Shown here: positions 1 to 9,787 of the stretch, one piece after another
Numbering within the stretch: the stretch's first letter is position 1
Layout of the letters: each line of letters begins with the position of its first letter
Source of the DNA: Rhynchopus sp. YZ270_cl-10
Lineage: Eukaryota > Euglenozoa > Diplonemea > Diplonemida > Diplonemidae
Length of the DNA: 64,000 nt
Assembly (NCBI GenBank): GCA_964035575.1
Contig: OZ037841.1
Location: 930,001-994,000 of the forward strand
Reading direction: 5' to 3'
Position numbers and translations under genes: made by a program
The notes under the pieces: model-generated
What the model was told of the DNA's origin: nothing
Seen by the model: only the letters and a program-made list of their open reading frames with translations
The model's database searches: none

Positions 1-152
1 TTGGGCTCCAGTTGTGCATCCTCCGTCTCCAGCTTCCGCTTCGACGCCTTCCTCTTCTCCCTCAGCGTCGCGTTCCACACAGCATCCCTCGCACTAACCA
101 GCGGGCGGAACTCGTTCTTCAGCTCTTCTTCATCCTGATTTGCCGCGGACAT
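1..152 (-). CDS. Partial hypothetical protein, N-terminal 50 residues
   Basis: An open frame starts at an ATG (152 down to 150) and runs off the left edge without a stop. It begins MSAANQDEEELKNEF and continues through a highly charged, Lys/Arg/Glu-rich stretch (REKRKASKRK) that is probably helical. A CTCAG sits about 20 bases upstream on the coding strand and could be a splice acceptor. The clean acidic-then-basic composition and codon pattern match the other genes here. No family is recognised. It is the only intact-looking reverse-strand gene start in the window and marks a strand switch against the plus-strand genes that follow. Confidence 0.6.
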   Translation of the reverse strand, partial: MSAANQDEEELKNEFRPLVSARDAVWNATLREKRKASKRKLETEDAQLEP

Positions 153-601
153 GTTTTGTGATTTTTTCTCTGAGTGTGAGGATCAAATTAGAGTATAACT
201 GCGTTTAAGAGACAAAAATAGCACTACAGGCTTTCCCAGAGTTCCCTCTGTACCCGCAAAAACACCCACACATTTTTTTTTGTCTGATCAAGTACTTGAT
301 TTTTGCCAAGTACTTGATCAATTTTCAAGTACTTGACTGTGTGTTTTTTTTTTTTAGAGGAAAAAAAAAAGGGGCATCAAGTACTTGAAGTATCATAAAA
401 ATCCCCAAAAAAGTACTTGAAGTACTTTGGACATCCATGATTGGAGGCTCCCTGGATTTCCAACACCCTTTTTTTCACATTTTTCAATCCATACACACAA
501 ACACGGTAAAAACTTTTACAATTTCAAAAACTCTCCGGGGTTTTTAGGATATTAACAACACTTTCCAAACAACCTTACCCCCACAACCAACATTACCCCA
601 C
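153..601. other. Divergent strand-switch region
   Basis: This stretch separates the reverse gene (1-152) from the forward gene at 602. It is AT-rich with T and A runs and holds an AAGTACTTGA-type palindrome array (285-437). A tract TTTTTAG at 541-547 lies 54 bases before the ATG at 602 and is a good candidate acceptor for that gene. In organisms with directional gene clusters such regions are where transcription diverges. That role is inferred from gene orientation only. Confidence 0.5.
285..437 (+). repeat. AAGTACTTGA palindrome array (solo copy of a mobile-element end)
   Basis: About seven copies or half-copies of the palindrome TCAAGTACTTGA occur here in a fixed arrangement ending CTTTGGACATCCATGA. 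The same order, spacing and end sequence occur at 21336-21476, and inverted at 17591-17870. Those are the two outer ends of the large foldback-like element. This copy stands alone in the strand-switch region, without the ATCATGTG array that accompanies it in the element. It looks like a solo or truncated terminal repeat. Confidence 0.7.
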
Positions 602-1501
602 ATGCACCCTCCACACCCCCCACCACAGCACGGCCGCTTCAACTCCCCTGGCCGATACGCCAACACTGGCGGTGCCAACGCCCCACGCGACCCCTGCAGC
701 GAGGACGAGAAGCTACGCGACGACCCTACCGTCGCCAGCGCTGTCATCATCCCAAAGTCCTCAGGCATACGGGACTACACCATCCGCAGGGGCCGCAGAC
801 GCAACTCCGTAGGCATCATCCAACGCCGTGCCCAGGATGAAGACTGGTACGCCACCTCCGCCATGCGCAACGAAGAGGACCGCCGCACCCACGCCCTCCC
901 CGACTACCAACCCCCGAAACACTTCGACCCCTCCCGCACCAACCTCTTCCAAGGCACCAAATCCGTTGCCGCAAAGCAGCGCGACAAATTCACCCCACCC
1001 TCCCCAAAGACCCCCACCTTCCGTGCAGGAGGCAAGGTCCCCATAGACGACCGCTCCTACTTCGACAACTCTCCTTTTGAAAAGGAAAAGGAAAAGGAAA
1101 AGCCACGAAGCCCGACCCCAGAAGCAGGGTCGCCTTCTTCAGGGGCGAATCCGATGTCAGCTTTGGGGGGCTTCGGTGGAGGTGGGTCTGGGTTTGGGGG
1201 TGAGCCGAGTAGGTTTGGGCGTGGGGGTGGGGGTGGTGGTGGGTTCGATAGTTCTGTGAAGAGTGAACCGGCAGGAGGAGGAGGAGGAGGTGGTGGTGGT
1301 GTTGACTCAGATCCGCCAACCCTGACCGGAACCCGGATGCGTCTGACACAACTCCTCGGCGGTGTCGATTCACCCGACAGCGTGCCCGCAGCTGCCCCCG
1401 ACACACCAGAGGTGCAGGCAAGGGAGCCCTCCCCTCCCCTCCCAGAGCCCAACTCCCCAACAGCACACTCAGACTTCTCAGATGAATGCGTTGACGATTA
1501 G
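602..1501 (+). CDS. Hypothetical Gly/Pro-rich protein, 299 residues
   Basis: Single-exon frame with an ATG at 602 and a TAG stop at 1499-1501. A T-tract plus AG at 541-547 is a probable acceptor. The N-terminal 145 residues are moderately complex and basic (RDYTIRRGRRRNS, then an aromatic WYATSAM stretch and LPDYQPPKHFDPSRTN). They are followed by an EKEKEKEK run, a glycine-rich section (residues about 185-240, GGFGGGGSGFGG and poly-Gly) and an acidic Pro-rich tail ending ECVDD. No signal peptide or membrane segment is seen. The codon pattern fits coding. No family is recognised. The Gly-rich and Arg-rich make-up could suit an RNA-associated or scaffold protein, but this is a guess from composition only. 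Confidence 0.7.
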   Translation: MHPPHPPPQHGRFNSPGRYANTGGANAPRDPCSEDEKLRDDPTVASAVIIPKSSGIRDYTIRRGRRRNSVGIIQRRAQDEDWYATSAMRNEEDRRTHALPDYQPPKHFDPSRTNLFQGTKSVAAKQRDKFTPPSPKTPTFRAGGKVPIDDRSYFDNSPFEKEKEKEKPRSPTPEAGSPSSGANPMSALGGFGGGGSGFGGEPSRFGRGGGGGGGFDSSVKSEPAGGGGGGGGGVDSDPPTLTGTRMRLTQLLGGVDSPDSVPAAAPDTPEVQAREPSPPLPEPNSPTAHSDFSDECVDD

Positions 1502-1868
1502 GGTGAGGAAAGAAAAAATGGGGCTAAGGGGTGGTTGGGGAAAGGAAGGAAGCCCCCCTTTTTTTTGTACTTTTTTTGGGAAAAATTGGGAAGGTTGGGG
1601 GGTGGGGGGAGGGGCTGCAGCTGAAAAAGTGAAGTGGAGATTAAAGAAGTAATCATTTCCCACGCAGTTGACTCTAACGTTCTCAGTGTCTCGCTACGGG
1701 GGGGGGAAAACGTGTTTTATAAAAAAAAAAAACTGCTCTTTTTTTTGGTGAAAAGAGGTTTGTATCAGATGTCTAACTTTTTGTTTTTTTTTATTCTGAC
1801 GTCAACCTCGAAATGGATTGTAGGGTTTTCAGCACATCATTTTCGGGTCCACACCTCCCCCCTTTAGA

Positions 1869-2066
1869 CATACCCCGAAGGCGAATTCAGATTCGCCCTA
1901 TATCCGGATTGAATTTAGATCCGATAGGCGAATACGGGATACACACAATAACCCACAGTATTCTCCCTATATTCAAATCTGAATACACCCAAATAGGATC
2001 CGAATATTGTCCAGGAATTTTGGGATCCGAATATGGGGCAAAATACTAATTCGCCTTAGGGGTATG
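1869..2066. mobile_element. MITE-like element with 19-base inverted ends
   Basis: The left end CATACCCCGAAGGCGAATT and the reverse complement of the right end, CATACCCCTAAGGCGAATT, match at 18 of 19 bases. The 198-base interior is AT-rich and contains further GAATATGG/CCGAATAT-like inverted pieces and no coding frame. This is the form of a miniature inverted-repeat transposable element. No clear target duplication is visible at the flanks (TTAGA on the left, CAGCA on the right), so the exact ends may lie a few bases away. Confidence 0.6.
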
Positions 2067-2380
2067 CAGCAGGGGTTCCCCGTGGTGTGTTGGCCACGCA
2101 ATAAAAGGTACGCTGCCCATGAGAGGGGCTTGTATTTCAAGTCAACTATACCCAAATAGTTTTTTTATGTGGGCTACTCAGTGCCTGCGTCGTTTGTAAC
2201 TCTCTCCACCCTTTTTTTTAGATTCTTTTCCCCCCTCCCTTGTCAGTCTATACTAGACACCCCGTGCTGTCCGCCAGGATACGATGCCCTTTTGCCTTTA
2301 CGATGATAAGATAACCCTCTGTGGTTGGATAAACGCTCATGTTGTACCTGTGTGCAACCTCCCCCGTGGTAACCCTTATT

Positions 2381-2640
2381 CCAATGAAGTGCGCCCACCT
2401 CCCCAGTGGGAAAGTGCTCTCTGGGTATTCGAGTAGCCTCGGAGAACCAGTGTCTTTTTGTCCGCAGATGAACGGTGAGGCGTTTGCACTTTCAGCTTCT
2501 TTTTTTGAAATGACTGTGTGCCTGCTTACAGTTTGCCTGTTAGTAACTCCCAAGTGCAGCACTCCGGGGGGGTTCGATAGCCGGAGCGTCAGTGCCTGTG
2601 TCCCAGAGGCGTTTTACACTATCAACTTCACGTTTTTTTT
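2381..2640 (+). repeat. Hairpin-repeat family, two tandem copies
   Basis: This is the dispersed family whose core reads GTGCTCTCTGG-GTTCGATAACC-CGCGGAG, then AGTGCCTGCGTCC, then GAGGCGTTTGCACTTTCAACTTC and a pyrimidine tract. The second copy here carries CTCCGGGGGGTTCGATAGCCGGAG. Other copies lie at about 9900-9986, 15742-15815, 17053-17155, 21985-22085, 45654-45718 (inside an intron), 50205-50280 (inside an intron) and 59281-59365. Tail-only pieces lie at 43395-43460, 51408-51460 and 53893-53940. The core can fold as a stem with a CGAT loop. The loop resembles a tRNA T-arm, but no full tRNA is present. Confidence 0.7.
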
Positions 2641-2985
2641 TTTTTTTTTGAGAAACGGTCGAACAAAGTACTGTGCGGCTGATACTCATCTCTAAGCCAG
2701 CCTTTTGTCTGTTTTGTTCCTTGCTTTTCTGTACACAGGCCGTTTGCTTTATTGCCCAACTCGCTGGGACATTTCTTTTCTCTTTCTTTTTTTATTTGGT
2801 ATTGACATGTCGTCACTTTAACGCTGCCAAGGCAGTTCCTGCTCGTCTTTTTTTTATCACTTCGAAATCGGTCGAACGCATGGTTTGGGGTACACACCAA
2901 AGGTACACTGTTCACGAGAGGGCTTTTGTATTTCAAGTCAAATTTTCTATTCACTTCTCCTCTCCGGGTATTCCCACAGAAGCCA

Positions 2986-3105
2986 CGGTGTGATCGGAAC
3001 CCAAATACCCCGTACTTCTCCCGTACCTTCTACTAGGGGGAACCAGAAAATTCCTACACACACCCGAATTCTCTGTACTTTTCCCGTCTGGTTCCGACCA
3101 CACCA
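2986..3105. mobile_element. Small inverted-repeat element (MITE-like)
   Basis: CGGTGTGATCGGAAC at the left pairs with GTTCCGACCACACC at the right, in inverted orientation. The interior shows a second inverted pair built on CCGTACTTCTCCCG and CTGTACTTTTCCCG. About 120 bases with no coding potential. It could be a decayed non-autonomous DNA transposon. No other full copy was seen in the window. Confidence 0.4.
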
Positions 3106-3360
3106 AGTGAGATTCTATTGCCTTTGGGAGAGTGTTGTGGTGTCAGGGTTGGGGGGGTGCTCTCCTTACGAGACTCCCCTTTCTCTGATCTACCAAGGTG
3201 GCATTGTAGGCGAGTGTCGACCCAACATGCTCCTGCTGATATCTTTTTATTCTAGGAGACAGCACCCTAAGCAAGGTGGCTAAGCAGGCAAGAGGCTGAG
3301 GATACATCCTCACCAAACTTTTCTTTCTTTTCTTTGTTTTTTTTTTAGCCATGTGTTCCA

Positions 3361-3841
3361 GCCCCTCCGCTACGTTTTCAGATTTTTTTTGAGTTCTGTT
3401 GCGGGGGTTTTTTTTTCACCCTGCGCCAGTGTCTTATCCAGGAATTCAGATTTCAAGATTGGGGGGGTCAGCTGTTTTTGTGCCCAAAAATTTTTCAGCC
3501 CTGCTGACCAGGGACATTGGGAACTGTATTTTTTTTGCGGAGCAAAAAAAAATCAAACAAATGGCGCCGCAGGCGCCATAAAAAATTTAGGGCACGGTGT
3601 AAAAATCTAGCTTTTTCAGCACAGAGTCACACATCGAATCCTTTTTTGCGGAGCAAAAAAGGAAAAATGGCGCCGCAGGCAAAAAAAAATTGAGGTACAG
3701 CCCGGATGGTGCGGTCAGCAATCCAGTTCCCATGGTACTCCCGTGGTTCAACACCATGGGATTTTTTCCCCCCCCCCCCCCCCCCCTTTTTTTCAGACTT
3801 CTGTTGCGCCGCAACAGAACTTTATACGGTAGCGGAGCCCC
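3361..3841. mobile_element. Foldback or MITE-like element, about 480 bases
   Basis: The left end carries CTCCGCTAC followed by AGTTCTGTTGCGGG. The right end carries the same two blocks inverted (CTGTTGCGCCGCAACAGAACT, then GTAGCGGAG). Inside are two near-palindromic units, TTTTTTGCGGAGCAAAAAA followed by ATGGCGCCGCAGGC, arranged in tandem. The left 100 bases recur at 56639-56735 inside the intron of the U-box gene. No coding frame is supported. The family is not recognised. Confidence 0.5.
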
Positions 3842-5249
3842 TGATGTGTTCACGAAGCTTCCAAGCTGTTTTTTTTTGTGCTCATTTTTTCTCTCTGCCA
3901 GTCTCCGCCTTTGCTTAGATGTGTCTTTGTGTGTGTGTGTGTGCAACGGGGGGGTACATTTTGTTCTGCTTTCATCCGGATGGCTGGGCATCGTACGGGA
4001 GGTCAGTCGGAGGTGTGCCTGCATCAACAACTACCATTTTTCTTTTAAATTTTCCCTCACCTCTGTGCGATCTTCTCTCTAGACTCGTTTCTGTGTAAGG
4101 TGGCAACTAAGTAAGACAGACTCTTATGCCCTCTTACAGTTTCCCCCACCCCATCTTTTTGTTACTCGTAAGTTGTGTGTGTGTGCGAGAGAGACACATT
4201 CATCTTACAAGTTTTCTTTTCTTTTCTTTTCTTTTTCTTTTTCCTATGTGTATGACATACCTGCAACCCACAGCAATGTGTCTTTTGTAAACATATTTCC
4301 ACCCACTCATACAGCGAAAACCCACAAAATTGCAGAGCGATACACGAAAACAGCTTTCTTTTATTCACTTTGTCATATCCTGAAGGTCAGCTTCTATTTT
4401 TTTTTTTGGGAAGAACGAGCGGGGCAAACGGTCCATTTTCCCCCCCTTCTTTTTTCGACTGAAGCGTTTTAGCGCGTTTCAACTATTCTTTTTTTAAAAA
4501 TCAGGGATGTATCGGTTTTTGAACGTCCTTGTGTGCTTTCCCTTTGAGTGGAAAGTATATGAAATTAATTAAGCCAACACAACCGACACGATACAACCAG
4601 GGGATGGGTTGGGTGTGTGTTTGATAACTAATAGGGGGTAATTCTTGCGCAGAATATGGCCCCATGGATGTGTGTGTATTGAAAGAAGTTTGTGGGCAGT
4701 TCCTAATAGCGAGATATTGTCCAGAATGTGTGTGTGTGTGTTTTCCTTCTTCCCCTTGTGTACCAGGGACCTATCCGTTGTCCCTTCTGTGTGTCCACCT
4801 TTGTATCGAAACGTTTTTGGTTATTATTTTTTCAAAAAAAAAAAAAAAAAAAAAAAAGAAACTGCGCGCTCCTCTCCATTTTCCATTCCCCTTCCCTTGA
4901 GGAATCTGTGGCAAGCAGAAAAAAAAACCAGTAACCCAGTAGTGTAAATAAGAGTCCAAAAAAATCCCCCCCCTCTCCCATCCCCATAAACTTGTTTAAC
5001 AGTCCTGCATAAAAGTGTTGTGGGAAAAGGGCCTAACGAGGGAAATATTTAAATCCAACAAAAATATCCAAAAAAAAATGACAAAAAAAAAAAAAAAAAA
5101 AACAAAAAAAACTGCAACAAAAACAAAAGATTCCACCACCCACTTTTTAAATATCCCCCCGAGAGATCCAACCATTTTTTTCCCCCACCAAATTCTACCA
5201 AAAAACTTTTCCAAAGACAGATCCTACTTTCCCCCCCCCCCCCCCCAAA

Positions 5250-7343
5250 ATGGTTCGCAAAGCCAACCAGAAAGGCAAACGGTTGAAGGCTGCAGTTCAA
5301 AGCGCTGCGGCATCGACTCCTCTTGCCACACCACCCACCACCACCACCACCGTCAATCCAGCCACCACCCTTCCTACCGTGGACAGCTTTGATGTGGAGT
5401 CAGCTGCGCCGTCTGTCTTATTTGATGAAGGTGCTGATTCAGGTGAAGATGTGATCGTCTCTTCTGACGCCCCAGAAAGCATGTTGGAACACCTTCGCGC
5501 TGAAAAGGTAAGGTTAGGGGAGCGCAAAGAACGCACCCTCTTAACCAAAAAACGGCAGGAAGGGGAAAGGGAACGGACCGCAGCGCTACGCGAGGAGACA
5601 AAAAAGCGGGCACTTGAAGAAAAGAAATCACGAAAGGCAGGGAGGGACGCACTCCGAGCACAACGTCGTGGTCAAGCGGATACGGTACGTTCTGCAGCGC
5701 GTATCGCTCTGTCAGAAGATAAGGTGACATTAGAGAAAGACCTTCTGTGCATCAAGGAGCAGGCCGTCTCTACGCAGACGAGGTTGGAAACTACACAGAA
5801 CACTTTGGTGGCGTGTACGGCAGTGGGGGAGAAGGCGCAGCTTCAGGCGGAGGTTATTCAGATTAAAAATGATTTGAAATCGCTTGATTCTCGTGAGTCG
5901 CAGATTTCTGCAAATTTGGCAAGAATCGCTGATATGGAGACAGCTTTGCAACCAAACCCTGAGTCATCAGAGGTAGGCAGAACGGTCTTGAAGGGACTTC
6001 AGAAGCATTTCAAAGAGTTGTCCGCCTTTTCTGCGGGGCAGCTGGATGAGGTGGCACAGAGGCAACGTGCTCAGACTGCGGTGTTCAAATGTATGAAGGC
6101 CGACCTTCAGATGCAAGAACAACAGCTCGTCGAAAAGAAACGGAGTTTGAAGAGATTGGAGGCAGAAGTTAAAAGTCTTCACCATGTTCGCAGTCAGACG
6201 AAATTAAGGTGTAGCACCGAAATCGGCCAAATCCAGCATGAATCCTCAACCCTCCGTGATACCTTAGAGGCAAAGCGTACCAAACACAGTGCGGTGCAAA
6301 AAATGCACAACAAAGAGAACACCGCGCTGTCCAAGGAGGTTTCGGAGCTGCAGGAGTTGGTGCGTCAGAGGGAGGCAGAGCATGCAAAAGACATTGTTGC
6401 GCTGAACGAAAAGAAGCTGGTCTGCCTCGTCACCGAGGAGTCGGAGACCCGGACCACCACCTGCGCACTAGAGAAGCAAGAATTTGAGGTGTTCGTTGAG
6501 ACGTCGAAAATGGAGCATACGATTGTTGTGGAACAGGCGAGGCTTGCGGGAATGCGTCGTGCTAGACAGAAGCGGCAAAAACTGATTCAAAAGCAGAAAA
6601 CTAAGAGTATCCATATGCTCGACCTCTTCGATGGTGACAGCTCCGACGACAATTTGGATGGCGCCTCCACCGTCATTTCTGCCATCACTCCCGCACGCAC
6701 CCCTGCACGCACCCCACGTACCTCTCTTCGCAACGAATTCACCACCCCCCTCTCCAGTGCTCGGCGTAGCGGGGTGGGTCTTGCCCAAAGTGTTCATACC
6801 TCCCCTCGTCTGACCAATGAGTATAGCCCCCGCACCTCCTTCCCGCATTCCAAAAGATCGAATGTTGATAAATTGGATTTGGAGGTCTCTTCAGATGCTT
6901 CTTCCGCATCAGGAGGACTGCAGGATCTTTTCAAATCGTTGGGAACCCCAAGCAAGCACGCACCCTCCAGGCAGGCGCTCCAAAAAAGAAAGAGGGAGCG
7001 TCGTGCATCCTTCGAACAGGTGTCAACACCACCAAGACTTTCATTTGACCCGACCATAGACTTCACAATGCGTCCAAGAGCAGCGAAGAAGCCCAGGCTC
7101 AGTGAGGCCTCAGAAGATGGGGTTTTGAACTTTGATGTGGAGGTGGGTTTGGGAGAAGGGGGAGGGGGAGGAGGAGGAGTGGAGGAGGTGCAGCCACCGA
7201 AGAGGAGAATGAGCGGGGTGCTCCGCAAGTCCGGTGGAGGACCGAAGGGAGGCCCGAAGCAGACAGTGCGATTCAGCGAAAATGTCGAGAAAAAACGCTT
7301 TTCAGTGGGTTCAGAGGCGGACCTGAACTTTTTGTTTGACTGA
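5250..7343 (+). CDS. Coiled-coil protein with Ser/Thr-Pro tail, 697 residues
   Basis: Single-exon frame, ATG at 5250, stop ending at 7343. A CAG ending at 5220 gives a plausible acceptor and a 29-base leader. Residues about 75-460 are Glu/Lys/Arg/Gln-rich with heptad-like leucines, typical of long coiled coils. Two CTC-type cysteines and a lysine-rich RRARQKRQKLIQKQKTKS follow. The C-terminal third is disordered, with TPARTPARTPRTS phospho-site-like repeats, a nuclear-localisation-like KRKRERR, and a poly-Gly run. The tail has KQTVRFSENVEKKRF; TVRF is loosely like a PP1-docking RVxF motif. No family is recognised. The architecture suits a cytoskeletal, centrosomal or chromatin-associated structural protein, but this rests on composition. 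Confidence 0.8.
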   Translation: MVRKANQKGKRLKAAVQSAAASTPLATPPTTTTTVNPATTLPTVDSFDVESAAPSVLFDEGADSGEDVIVSSDAPESMLEHLRAEKVRLGERKERTLLTKKRQEGERERTAALREETKKRALEEKKSRKAGRDALRAQRRGQADTVRSAARIALSEDKVTLEKDLLCIKEQAVSTQTRLETTQNTLVACTAVGEKAQLQAEVIQIKNDLKSLDSRESQISANLARIADMETALQPNPESSEVGRTVLKGLQKHFKELSAFSAGQLDEVAQRQRAQTAVFKCMKADLQMQEQQLVEKKRSLKRLEAEVKSLHHVRSQTKLRCSTEIGQIQHESSTLRDTLEAKRTKHSAVQKMHNKENTALSKEVSELQELVRQREAEHAKDIVALNEKKLVCLVTEESETRTTTCALEKQEFEVFVETSKMEHTIVVEQARLAGMRRARQKRQKLIQKQKTKSIHMLDLFDGDSSDDNLDGASTVISAITPARTPARTPRTSLRNEFTTPLSSARRSGVGLAQSVHTSPRLTNEYSPRTSFPHSKRSNVDKLDLEVSSDASSASGGLQDLFKSLGTPSKHAPSRQALQKRKRERRASFEQVSTPPRLSFDPTIDFTMRPRAAKKPRLSEASEDGVLNFDVEVGLGEGGGGGGGVEEVQPPKRRMSGVLRKSGGGPKGGPKQTVRFSENVEKKRFSVGSEADLNFLFD

Positions 7344-7501
7344 AAAAAAAAATTTCTTTTTTGAAAAAATGTGTAGGATAGAGTAGAGGGAGGGGTTTTT
7401 TTTAGAAAAAAGCAAAAAAAAGCGTGGAGTTCACACGATAAAAAAGCGAGGTGTCTACATGTCATCAATTTTTCAAAAAAGGACAGAAATGTCAGACCAG
7501 A

Positions 7502-8507
7502 GGGGGGTATGTAATTTGACCGGTTCTGACCGGTAACTAAACCAGTGTGTTGTCAAAAATTCCCGAAAAAATCGGGTATTTTTGTGTACAAATAGTACCC
7601 GGTCAAAATAGGGTATGTAATTTGACCGGCACCCCATTTTGACCGGCATTTTGACCGGGTACTATTTATACACAAAAAACACGGGTTGCCTACGACGCTT
7701 CTAAGGTGCTCGCTCTCCATACCTAGACCCTCGAATTTTTTTTTTTTGCCCCTATATTGGGCTAATTTCGACGATTTGAGGCCATTAAAAGTTCGTGATT
7801 TTTACCAAAAACAAGTCGATTTTTGAAAAAATCTCAAAAAAAAAAATCCCAAATTTTTTTTTTCACAAGTGTTTTTGAGGCCTGCTCACTACACCCTAGG
7901 TCCCCTTCTGGGACCAAAAAGTCAAAAAAAGCAAGAATTGGGCTGTTTTGAGCATCTAGAGTTTATTCCCCAGCCATTTTCTGCACCACCAGTGCATTTT
8001 GTATGGGCCAGCGCCTTGTCAAAAAATCGCCCAAAATCGGGCGTGGTAGGTCATAAAATGGCCCAAAGAATCCAAAGAAAACCTCAGAAATAGATGTTCG
8101 CGAAAAAATTTCGCAAGTCAAAATTCAGCCGCAATACCCTGTGACTGTAGTGGCTAGAGAACACGCATGCAGACCCGTTCCTTGCAATTTCCAGTGTTGT
8201 GTTTATCGATGCATGCATCCAGAGGACCCCTGGTTTACGAAATCGTAAGCACTCCTGTGCAAAAATGAAGTCGGTTTTTGACCCAAAATCGGGGTGGGTG
8301 GGTCATAATTTGCTCCAAATTTGGCCGAAAATCGGGATTTTTCTGAAAATTTCATTGTGCCCAGCAAAAATCCTTGCTTTTTTGAAGAATTTTCCAAAAA
8401 ATATGCTATACCCCCTATGACTGGACCCAACTCCCCTCACTCTTTTTTTTTTCACCCAAAGGGCCGGTCAAATTTTACACACTAATACACAAAGTTACAT
8501 ACCCCCC
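7502..8507. mobile_element. Non-autonomous DNA transposon-like element, about 1 kb
   Basis: The left end GGGGGGTATGTAATTTGACC and the right end, read inverted as GGGGGGTATGTAACTTTGTG followed by AAATTTGACCGGCCC, form imperfect terminal inverted repeats. The flanks read CCAGA before the left end and AGAGT after the right, so a 3-base AGA duplication is possible. The end motif recurs internally at 7615-7640 and forms a second foldback: AAATAGTACCCGGTCAAAAT near 7590 pairs with ATTTTGACCGGGTACTATTT near 7650. The interior (7720-7803) resembles, inverted, 20753-20850 inside the larger element. No transposase frame is present. Confidence 0.6.
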
Positions 8508-8875
8508 AGAGTTTTCCTAATTTTTTTTTGTCTCAAATCTCACTCTGTTTAGATGAGGTGTATTGCCGTTTCTCGGAAGCATCGTGGCCATTTCAAAAAA
8601 AGGAAATGTTGAGAGATGTAAAAACTTTTTTGTGGGGTTTGTTGGTACAACAGATATAATACAGGGTGGGGAATCAACAATTTTACAAAAAAAGCAAAAC
8701 CAAAATAATAGAGAAAATAAATGGAGCGTAAATGGATGACTGAGTGAACACATGCCCTGTTTTTCTTCAAGGTGACTCAAATCACGCGAGGCTTACCTTC
8801 ATCGTACCAAATTTTTTCCCACCAAAGGTACACTGTCACGAGAGGGCTTTGTATTTCAACTCCTTTTTCTTTTCA

Positions 8876-9005
8876 GATGTAAATCACGAAATGATGAGGG
8901 ACTGCATGGCCATCCTATTGACCATTTCCACTGGAGTCCACCCTGTACACCGATCACATGCATGAAGGTACACTGTTCACGAGCGGACTGTTGTATTTCA
9001 AGTCA
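8876..9005 (+). repeat. Dispersed module B-C (GATGTAAACC .. TATTTCAAGTC)
   Basis: The consensus starts with CAGATGTAAACCACGAAATG, then TTGTAGGACTGCATGGTTGG, GGTCCACCCCACGGTACACC, GGTCATGTACCAAAGGTACA, and CTGTTCACGAGAGGGCTTTT, and ends with GTATTTCAAGTCAA plus a T tract. Copies, full or partial, lie near 31248-31365, 32562-32672, 49470-49585 (in an intron), 52400-52507, 52757-52890, 54015-54120, 57763-57840, 57970-58030, 59750-59790 and 60375-60443. The C half alone lies at 2103-2147, 2898-2941, 8824-8862, 28518-28555 (in an intron) and 59393-59432. All copies found are on the plus strand, the transcription direction. Confidence 0.75.
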
Positions 9006-9632
9006 TATCTTTTTTTCTTCTCTCTCACTCTAGCAGTTTGTAGTCTCAGGACAAACCGTAAATGAAGCGGAGGACGTTTGGGTGAAAAATGGATATGACC
9101 ACAAACAAGCAAAGAGTGGATATATCATCCTCGGTGAACTCACACAAACCAAATTTTCAAACTAAACAAACAAGTCTCCCCCTTTCCTGTAAATTCTTCG
9201 GCAAACATTGAAACGTAGATCACCCTCCCCTACCTCCACCTGATTAGATACATACCCCAAAAGCAAACCCACGTCTCTGTCTTTGGAGTCATATAAAGAG
9301 CATTTCATTTCCCTCCCCCAATAACTGTTCTTTTCCTTTTTTCCCTGCAAGGTGGGCATGTGTATGTACCTGCAGTGAAGTTACATTATTCCTTCGTGCC
9401 GTGGTCAGGAGCCATAATGTCAACAAAAAATAAAGTGGAGCGCATCCCCGGGGGTGTGCGTTCATGCAACAAAGTTTTTAAATAAAACCGTCTATACTGA
9501 ATGGTGGTGTATTGTGAATGCTTGGTATTTTTTAGTTCCAGGGCTACCCGGGGTACGTGGTCGCCGTGTGCTATGGGATGAAATGCATAAAAAAAAATAC
9601 AAAATAGACATCACCATCGACCTCCCCCACAC

Positions 9633-9787
9633 CACGGCGGACTAGTCAGGGGTACTTGTAGTGCTACTAATCCAAACGACTAGTGTTTTACGACTAGTTT
9701 TACAATATTATTATCATTAGCAGAGTTAGCAACGAGTCGTTGCGACTAGGAGTTCCACTATGTAGTACCTCTGACTGTCCGCCGTGC
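9633..9787. mobile_element. MITE-like element, about 155 bases
   Basis: The left end CACGGCGGACTAGTCAGGGG continues TACTTGTAGTG. The right end, read inverted, is CACGGCGGACAGTCAGAGGT continuing ACTACATAGTGG. These are inverted repeats of about 30 bases with a few mismatches. A second inner foldback uses ACGACTAGT and GCGACTAGG. AT-rich centre, no coding frame. A target duplication is not obvious (flanks CCACAC and CTTCCA). Confidence 0.6.

Larger units (their letters stand above)
1502..5249. other. Intergenic region, repeat-rich, no gene recognised
   Basis: No convincing coding frame was found. The region holds three candidate small inverted-repeat elements (1869-2066, 2986-3105, 3361-3841) and a copy of the CACGAGAGG..TATTTCAAGTC module at 2103-2147 and another at 2898-2941. 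It also has two hairpin-family copies (2381-2640), a copy of the CATCCGGATGG..CAACAACTACC module (3968-4045), and a copy of the CATACAGCGAAAA..TCATATCCTGAAGG module (4309-4395). Near 4639-4660 is TTCTTGCGCAGAATATGG, which recurs at 12901-12920 and inverted near 29920. Long A, T and C runs are common. The last AG before the next gene is CCAAAGACAG ending at 5220. Confidence 0.6.

Noticed and set aside
4810-5120. Lys- or Phe-rich frames through A and T runs
   Set aside because: Pure homopolymer translation.
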